Part shown: positions 6,677 to 11,331 of the stretch, piece by piece
Numbering within the stretch: the stretch's first letter is position 1
Layout: every line of letters begins with the position of its first letter
Source: Desulfobacteraceae bacterium
GTDB lineage: Bacteria > Desulfobacterota > Desulfobacteria > Desulfobacterales > BuS5
DNA: 11,331 nt
NCBI GenBank assembly: GCA_030642865.1
Contig: DAOWMW010000017.1
Coordinates: 1-11,331 of the forward strand
Direction: 5' to 3'
Position numbers and translations under genes: made by a program
The notes under the pieces: generated by a model
Told to the model about the DNA's origin: nothing
The model's input: the letters and a program-made list of their open reading frames with translations, nothing else
Database searches by the model: none

Positions 6677-6760
6677 GAATAAATCGATTTACAATGGATG
6701 CCTGAAAATAGTAAACTCTAAAATTGTGGGGAATGTATGTGGGTGTTTAAAATAGACTGG

Positions 6761-6782
6761 CAGGCGCGTAAATGCCTGTTTT
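6761..6782 (+). promoter_or_regulatory. Small leader hairpin before cooC
   Basis: CAGGC (6761-6765) and GCCTG (6774-6778) pair around an eight-base loop, and four T follow. The shape resembles a weak attenuator in the leader of cooC. The five-pair stem alone is not strong evidence. Confidence 0.25.
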
Positions 6783-6793
6783 GGGAAAAATTA

Positions 6794-6808
6794 TATAGAC
6801 CTTAAGGA
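6794..6808 (+). repeat. Third copy of the TATAGACCTTAAG motif, overlapping the cooC ribosome-binding site
   Basis: Bases 6794-6806 repeat the core of the terminal repeat of the element at 6449-6563. The last bases, with the following GGA, form AAGGA seven bases before ATG 6816. It is either a remnant end of a second element that now supplies the Shine-Dalgarno site, or a regulator site shared with the upstream copies. Confidence 0.55.
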
Positions 6809-6815
6809 TGTGTAA

Positions 6816-7583
6816 ATGAAAATAGCAGTCAGTGGTAAGGGGGGGGTTGGGAAAACAACTTTTTCTGCTCTTTTGATAAGGGCGTTAAATGAACAGGGGA
6901 AGCATATTTTGGCGGTTGATGCAGATCCTGATGCGAATCTTGCCGCAGCAACAGGTATTCCCGATCCCGATAAAATAGTGCCCATCTCTGAAATGAGAAA
7001 TCTTATTTATGAAAGAACCGAAGCAAAGCCTGGTACCACGGGGGGGTTTTTCAGGCTAAATCCAAAGGTGGATGATATCCCGGACACTTTTTCTGCAAAA
7101 TTTGAGCAGATTAAACTGATGCGCCTGGGAACTGTAAAAAAAGGGGGGGGAGGCTGCCTTTGCCCTGCAAGTACCCTGCTGCGCGCCCTTATAACCCATC
7201 TGGTTCTTTCACGGGATGATGTTGTGGTTATGGATATGGAAGCAGGAATAGAGCATTTGGGCCGTGCAACTGCAACTGCGGTGAATAAGCTGATTATTGT
7301 TGTGGAGCCGGGGCGTAGAAGTATTGAAACCGCAAATAATATAAAAAAACTTGCCCAGGAAATAGGTCTTAAGAATATCGGAATAGTGGGGAACAAGATA
7401 CGGAGCAAAAAAGATGAGGATTTTTTAAGGACCAATTTGCCTGATTTTTCATTTCTCGGATTTTTACCCTTTGATGAAGCTTTGATAGAGGCTGATCTTG
7501 ATGGTATTTCTCCGTTTGATCTTGAGCTATCTTCAAAAACAATCATTTATGGTATTATTTCAAAACTTTATGGAGAATCATAA
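6816..7583 (+). CDS. cooC: CooC-like nickel-insertion ATPase (CODH maturation family)
   Basis: Cytoplasmic P-loop ATPase of 255 residues in the MinD/SIMIBI class. The deviant Walker A motif GKGGVGKTT (7-15) has signature lysine K8 and catalytic K13. The switch motif VDADPDANLA (34-43), Walker B-like VVVMDMEAGIEHLG (136-149) and base-recognition GNK (192-194) follow. A Cys-x-Cys pair, C114 and C116 in GGGGCLCPAS, matches the metal-binding pair of CooC, which dimerises, binds nickel and drives its ATP-dependent insertion into carbon monoxide dehydrogenase. No CODH gene is in the window, so the symbol reflects family, not context. The start has AAGGA seven bases upstream. The gene contains G-runs of 8, 7 and 8 bases. 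It overlaps the helicase gene by 14 bases, suggesting coupled translation. Confidence 0.88.
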   Translation: MKIAVSGKGGVGKTTFSALLIRALNEQGKHILAVDADPDANLAAATGIPDPDKIVPISEMRNLIYERTEAKPGTTGGFFRLNPKVDDIPDTFSAKFEQIKLMRLGTVKKGGGGCLCPASTLLRALITHLVLSRDDVVVMDMEAGIEHLGRATATAVNKLIIVVEPGRRSIETANNIKKLAQEIGLKNIGIVGNKIRSKKDEDFLRTNLPDFSFLGFLPFDEALIEADLDGISPFDLELSSKTIIYGIISKLYGES

Positions 7584-9693
7584 AAAACAGCCTCCCCGTT
7601 ATAAGGGGGGGAGAAAAAAAAAACCAAAAGCAAAACAGAATTTTGTTGTTGCCCAGATTAAACCAGGGGCTGATCCTTCGTTAAAAAAAGTTTTTGCGCA
7701 AATAGGTGTTCCTGAAAAAAGAAAATTTAAGCCGGATACTTTTCAAGTTGAGGCTGTTTTAGCCATTGAAACATCGGATTGTCTTGTTACTGCTCCCACA
7801 GGTGCCGGAAAAACCTGGATAGCAGAGCAGGCCATTAAAAGAGTATTGGCCGAAGAAGGGAGGATCTGGTATGCGTCTCCCTTGAAAGCTTTGACAAATG
7901 CCAAGTATATTGAATTTTCAAATAGTTTTGGGGCTGAAAATGTCGGAATATTAACAGGGGACAGAAAAGAGAACCAGAATGCTCCGTTAATTACCGGAAC
8001 CACTGAAATTTTGCGTAACCAGCTTTATGATGCCATGCACCATGGCAAAAGTCTGGATGCCGAACTGGTGATTTTGGATGAAGCTCATTTTCTGGGGGAT
8101 TCTGAAAGGGGGGTTGTATGGGAAGAGATAATGATATATCTCCCCACCAGAATTTCCCTTCTTCTTCTTTCTGCTACAATCGGAAACGGAAGGCATATAG
8201 CCAGGTGGCTAAAGTCGATACGATCAAAGGAATGTTTTATTATAGAAGAGACCCAAAGACCTGTTCCCCTGATTCCACTTTTTTTTCACCCTTCAGGGAA
8301 ACTTTACCCCCTTTTGGCAGGAGCCAAAGCAAAGGCAAAGATTCATAAAAAGGTTCTGGCCTATATGGACAGCAAGCATCCCCCATTGCTGGCTCCGGCC
8401 TATAAACTCCCCCCCTTTGGGGAGATTATAAAAGTTTTAAGGGAGTATGATCTTCTTCCTGCGATATTTTTTCTTAAATCCCGGGCTGATTGCGATAATG
8501 CCCTTACCCGGTGCACAGAGACTTTATCAAAAGAAAAAAAAGACTTTTTGTCCAGGGAAATAGATGAAATAATATCAAAACAAAAGCATATTGCAGAGCA
8601 CCGGCAGATGAAGTACCTTAAGAACAGGGGTGTGGGCGCCCACCACAGCGGGCAGCTTCCCTTGTGGAAAATAGTTTTGGAAGCTCTTATGTCAAAGGGG
8701 CTCCTTGAAGCTGTTTTTGCCACGTCAACGGTGGCGGCGGGTGTTAATTTCCCTGCCAGATCTATTCTCATATTCAATTCAGACAGGTTCAACGGAAAGG
8801 ATTTTGTCCCCCTTAATCCCACTGAATTCCATCAGATGACGGGGAGAGCAGGGAGAAGGGGGATGGATAATATAGGGTTTGCTGTTAATGTTCCCGGAAA
8901 ATTCATGAATATAAATCTTATTGCAAAGCTTGTATCATCTCATCCGACGGATGTTTTAAGCCAGATCAGAATCGATTTTTCAATGATTTTAAACCTTCTT
9001 TTATCCCATAAGCCAAAGCAGATTGAAGAGCTTTTGGAAAGATCGTTTCTGGCCTGGCTGATTAAAAGGTCGAGGAAGAAAAAATCTGATCAGGAAATAG
9101 TAAAATACGGGTATAAGCATCTGAATAAAGATTTTACAAGGCATCTCGATTTTTTGATACATAAGAGGTATGCTGAAAAAACCGGTGAACTGACATCCGA
9201 TGGTAAATGGGCATCAAAATTAAGAGTTGACCAGCCCCTTATGATAGCTGAATGCTTTAGATTGAATATTTTGCCCCAGTCAGATCCCCCCCTTCTTGCT
9301 GCTATATTTGCATCATTTGTCAATGAGAGGGAATTTAATGATGCAGTAAAAGAGGAATTAATCCCTGAAAACCTTCTGGAGGCCTTTGATATTGTAAATA
9401 ATAATCTTGTTCATTTCACACAGGAGATGGCAAAACGAAAGTTTGCCACCAGATCTCTATTTTTACTTCCGGCTGTTGTGGTTTATCATTGGGCCATGGG
9501 AAAATCCTGGGAAGATGTCATTTTAATATCCAAAATGCAGGAGGGAAATCTTGCCATGCTGATTTTAAGAACAGCAGATAATTTAAGGCATATAGGAGCA
9601 CTTTCGGAGACATTTCCTGAAGCTGCAAGAACAGCCATGGATGCAATTGAGCTTATTGTGCGGGAGCCTGTGGTGATTGATTATCGATTGTGA
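7570..9693 (+). CDS. Ski2-like superfamily 2 DEAH-box helicase
   Basis: Cytoplasmic nucleic-acid helicase of 707 residues, numbered from ATG 7570. A basic N-terminal tail (GGRKKKPKAK) precedes the two RecA folds. Motif I is APTGAGKT (75-82), Ia ASPLKALTNA, motif II DEAH (170-173), motif III SAT (201-203), motif V ATSTVAAGVNFPAR (about 384-397) and motif VI QMTGRAGRRG (422-431). The QMTGRAGRRG form and the helical C-terminal half fit the Ski2/Mtr4/HelY group, which unwinds RNA or DNA. The frame is open upstream to 7498, but ATG 7570 gives the natural four-base-context overlap with the cooC stop. No strong ribosome-binding site is seen, so translation is probably coupled to cooC. A link between CODH maturation and a helicase is unexplained. 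An A10 run at 7614-7623 lies in the basic tail. Confidence 0.9.
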   Translation: MENHKKQPPRYKGGRKKKPKAKQNFVVAQIKPGADPSLKKVFAQIGVPEKRKFKPDTFQVEAVLAIETSDCLVTAPTGAGKTWIAEQAIKRVLAEEGRIWYASPLKALTNAKYIEFSNSFGAENVGILTGDRKENQNAPLITGTTEILRNQLYDAMHHGKSLDAELVILDEAHFLGDSERGVVWEEIMIYLPTRISLLLLSATIGNGRHIARWLKSIRSKECFIIEETQRPVPLIPLFFHPSGKLYPLLAGAKAKAKIHKKVLAYMDSKHPPLLAPAYKLPPFGEIIKVLREYDLLPAIFFLKSRADCDNALTRCTETLSKEKKDFLSREIDEIISKQKHIAEHRQMKYLKNRGVGAHHSGQLPLWKIVLEALMSKGLLEAVFATSTVAAGVNFPARSILIFNSDRFNGKDFVPLNPTEFHQMTGRAGRRGMDNIGFAVNVPGKFMNINLIAKLVSSHPTDVLSQIRIDFSMILNLLLSHKPKQIEELLERSFLAWLIKRSRKKKSDQEIVKYGYKHLNKDFTRHLDFLIHKRYAEKTGELTSDGKWASKLRVDQPLMIAECFRLNILPQSDPPLLAAIFASFVNEREFNDAVKEELIPENLLEAFDIVNNNLVHFTQEMAKRKFATRSLFLLPAVVVYHWAMGKSWEDVILISKMQEGNLAMLILRTADNLRHIGALSETFPEAARTAMDAIELIVREPVVIDYRL

Positions 9694-9835
9694 ATGGATA
9701 CCTGGTAAGCGTTACCTCTCTCTTACAAGCCTTGCAATTCTGGAGGAAAACGCTTTATGGATCTGCTGTTAAGCAGTAAATTGATGAATTCAAGAAAACA
9801 ATTCAGGAAATACCCCCTGATAAATTTGGTATAAA
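9690..9835 (+). other. Intergenic stretch with possible degraded coding remnant
   Basis: After the helicase stop one frame reads LLQALQFWRKTLYGSAVKQ, then a stop at 9777, and continues IDEFKKTIQEIPPDKFGIK to a stop just before 9840. The second part has protein-like composition. A different frame holds a 25-residue ORF (9757-9834) with GGAGG ten bases before its ATG. Neither is convincing; the stretch may be a decayed gene end or plain spacer. Confidence 0.25.
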
Positions 9836-9877
9836 ATAATTTTTGGGGCTTGTTTTTAATTTTGGTAATGGACAGGT

Positions 9878-9898
9878 CCCGGGGTGATGCCCGGGGTG
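9878..9898 (+). promoter_or_regulatory. GC-rich hairpin/direct repeat before the precorrin-2 dehydrogenase gene
   Basis: CCCGGG occurs twice (9878-9883 and 9890-9895) around GTGATG, forming a six-pair stem. The longer unit CCCGGGGTG is also a direct repeat. It lies 21 bases before the preferred start in an AT-rich leader. No T-run follows, so it is more likely a leader structure or spacer hairpin than a terminator. Confidence 0.35.
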
Positions 9899-9918
9899 TT
9901 ATTAATCAGATATATTAC

Positions 9919-10572
9919 ATGAAATATTATCCTGTAAATCTCGATATACGCCAAAAAAAATGCATGGTTACAGGGGGGGGAGGTGTGGCCGCACGAAAGG
10001 TTAAGACCCTTCTTAAATGTGGTGCAATTGTTACAGTTGTAAGCCCTGATGTAACAAAGGCTTTAAATGACTTATGGCAGAAGGGTGCCATTATATTAAA
10101 AAAGCGCAGGTTTGAAAATAAAGATTTAAATGGAATTTTTCTGGTGATTGCAGCCACGGATAATAATCTTCTTAATTCTAAAATTGCTGCCACGGCAAAA
10201 GAGCAGAATCTGTTGTGCAATGTTGCTGACAGCCCAAAAGATTCCACTTTTATTCTTCCCGCTGTTGTGGATAGGGGGGACCTGCTAATTGCAGTTTCAA
10301 CTTCGGGAAAAAGCCCGGCTCTTGCAAAAAAACTGAGAAAGGAACTTGAAAATAAATTTGGAGAAGAGTATGTTGTCCTTTTGCAGTTGATGGGAAGTAT
10401 CCGCAGAAAATTATTAAAAAAAAGTAATGATCCCAAAATGCATAAAAAACTTTTCAGTACAGCCCTCGATAAAGGTCTGGTTGAAATGATCAGGGAAAAA
10501 GAAAGAGACAATATTGACCTTTTGCTTGAAGAGCTTTTTGGAAGTGAGTACAAGCTGGACACATTAATATAA
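9919..10572 (+). CDS. Precorrin-2 dehydrogenase (Met8p/CysG N-terminal type)
   Basis: Cytoplasmic protein of 217 residues matching the N-terminal dehydrogenase/ferrochelatase part of CysG and yeast Met8p. These oxidise precorrin-2 to sirohydrochlorin with NAD, and some add iron to give siroheme. It begins MKYYPVNLDI, the usual family start, then the NAD-binding loop VTGGGGVAARKV (17-28). NVADSPKDSTFILPAVV (101-117) follows, where D104 corresponds to the catalytic aspartate, then STSGKSPALA (127-136). There is no uroporphyrinogen methyltransferase domain, so that step is encoded elsewhere. The frame is open to a TTG at 9850, but residues before ATG 9919 do not look like the family. No clear ribosome-binding site precedes 9919. 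In sulfate reducers siroheme serves dissimilatory sulfite reductase and feeds the alternative heme route. The next gene starts 36 bases downstream. Confidence 0.9.
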   Translation: MKYYPVNLDIRQKKCMVTGGGGVAARKVKTLLKCGAIVTVVSPDVTKALNDLWQKGAIILKKRRFENKDLNGIFLVIAATDNNLLNSKIAATAKEQNLLCNVADSPKDSTFILPAVVDRGDLLIAVSTSGKSPALAKKLRKELENKFGEEYVVLLQLMGSIRRKLLKKSNDPKMHKKLFSTALDKGLVEMIREKERDNIDLLLEELFGSEYKLDTLI

Positions 10573-10608
10573 CTTTTTGCAGCTCTTCAAAAATCTTGGG
10601 GATGGGGA

Positions 10609-11331
10609 ATGAATTTTATAATCCTGGGTGCAATTCTATTTTATACTTTAAGTATGACAGGGTATTTTTTTTATTTTTTTCTTCAAAAAGATAATTTACA
10701 AAAAACAGGCTATTATCTTTTTGCTGCCGGTTTTTTGTTCCATTCTTTTAATATTCTTTCCGGGTTTAAAACTTTGGGGGTGATTCCGGTTTTGAATCTT
10801 GGTCAGACACTTGTTTTTACAGGGTGGACCATTGCAGGTGTTTTTCTCCTGTTTCAAAAAAAATATAATCTTAAAATTCTTGGAATATATACAGCTCCCC
10901 TTGTTACTCTTATAACTGCCGCCGGGAGCTGTTTCCCCTCCGAAGTAACGACGGTTAATACTCTTTTTAAAAATTTTTGGCTGGTATTACATATAATTAC
11001 AATTTTTATTGGTGAATCTGCATTTACCCTGGCCTGCGGAATAGGTGTTTTGTATCTTCTCCAGGAACATGCTATAGAAACAAAAAAATATAGATTTTTT
11101 CTAAAAAGGCTCCCCTCTTTAGAGATGCTCGATAGCGCAGGATATGCGTCGATAGTCTTCGGATTTACCTTTACCAGTATCGGACTTGCCGCAGGAATTG
11201 TCTACGCGAAACTGGCATGGGGCAGGTTTTGGAGCTGGGATCCAAAAGAAGTATGGTCGATAATTACATGGCTTGTTTATGCTGTATTGCTGCACGAACG
11301 TCTTCTTGCAGGGTGGCGCGGTAAAAAGACA
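10609..11331 (+). CDS. CcsA/ResC/HemX-family cytochrome c assembly membrane protein (partial)
   Basis: The reading frame runs open from ATG 10609 to the window edge, 241 residues without a stop, so the C-terminus is missing. The protein is polytopic: helices at about 4-24, 35-52, 61-82, 90-106, 122-150 and 178-200 are visible. It carries the tryptophan-rich heme-handling signature WGRFWSWDPKE (204-214), with histidines H45, H128 and H229 placed as in CcsA-type proteins. CcsA/ResC presents heme at the outer face for cytochrome c maturation with a CcsB/ResB partner. A shorter relative, HemX, sits beside hemA in several bacteria. The neighbouring precorrin-2 dehydrogenase favours a tetrapyrrole operon, and hemA may follow. 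GGGGA six bases before the ATG supports the start. Confidence 0.88.
   Translation, partial: MNFIILGAILFYTLSMTGYFFYFFLQKDNLQKTGYYLFAAGFLFHSFNILSGFKTLGVIPVLNLGQTLVFTGWTIAGVFLLFQKKYNLKILGIYTAPLVTLITAAGSCFPSEVTTVNTLFKNFWLVLHIITIFIGESAFTLACGIGVLYLLQEHAIETKKYRFFLKRLPSLEMLDSAGYASIVFGFTFTSIGLAAGIVYAKLAWGRFWSWDPKEVWSIITWLVYAVLLHERLLAGWRGKKT

Noticed and set aside
6675..6755. 26-codon leader peptide frame starting inside the TATAAT box
   Set aside because: The start codon overlaps the putative -10, so it would not lie on the transcript, and there is no ribosome-binding site.
5838..6815. Structured RNA or tRNA gene in the central spacer
   Set aside because: No cloverleaf, conserved tRNA T-loop motif or riboswitch core was recognised; visible pairing is explained by the repeats described.
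7007..7546. Long open frame on the minus strand opposite cooC
   Set aside because: Serine-rich, low-complexity translation with no family features, fully opposite a gene with clear motifs.
7498..7569. Longer helicase start with 24 extra residues from TTG 7498
   Set aside because: The extension lies wholly within cooC, starts at TTG without a ribosome-binding site, and does not resemble a helicase N-terminus.
9927..10562. 211-codon frame on the minus strand opposite the precorrin-2 dehydrogenase gene
   Set aside because: It is antisense to a recognised enzyme, its composition is Ser/Phe/Leu-biased as expected for a shadow frame, and no ribosome-binding site is convincing.

Overview
The window looks like chromosomal DNA of an AT-rich, anaerobic Gram-negative bacterium, most likely a sulfate-reducing member of the Desulfobacterota (Desulfobacteraceae-like). 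This is an inference from gene content: a CooC-type nickel-insertion ATPase (CO dehydrogenase/acetyl-CoA synthase maturation), a stand-alone precorrin-2 dehydrogenase next to a CcsA/HemX-type membrane protein (siroheme and heme supply), an SLC13-type anion transporter, and a Cache-domain sensor kinase with simple receiver proteins. No rRNA, tRNA, CRISPR array or transposase gene was seen.

Left part, read on the minus strand from about 5816 down to 314: a membrane sensor histidine kinase with a periplasmic double-Cache-like domain (4131-5816), a stand-alone CheY-like receiver (3500-3946), a receiver fused to a CBS-domain pair (2526-3428), an SLC13/DASS transporter (503-2356), and a short unlisted-type reading frame for a 49-residue single-span membrane protein (314-463). 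The likely logic is ligand sensing by the kinase, phosphotransfer to one or both receivers, and control of uptake of an organic or inorganic anion. Neither receiver has a DNA-binding domain, so the output is not ordinary transcription control. The DASS protein is atypical in its substrate-site motifs and carries a soluble insert of about 125 residues.

The far left (1-310) holds two tandem copies of an imperfect palindrome of roughly 140 bases, whose mismatches are mostly G-U compatible on the plus strand. The centre (5817-6815) is a gene-free stretch of about 1 kb that separates the divergent kinase and cooC genes. It holds two short perfect palindromes, a 202-bp element bounded by inverted heptamer repeats, and a 115-bp MITE-like element with 32-bp inverted ends. 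A 13-base copy of that end recurs just before cooC and touches its ribosome-binding site.

Right part, read on the plus strand: a CooC-like P-loop ATPase (6816-7583), overlapped by a Ski2-like superfamily 2 helicase (7570-9693), then a precorrin-2 dehydrogenase (9919-10572) and a CcsA/ResC/HemX-family membrane protein that runs off the window edge (10609 onward). The last two probably form a tetrapyrrole operon that continues past the window, perhaps into hemA. The 225 bases between helicase and dehydrogenase have no convincing gene.
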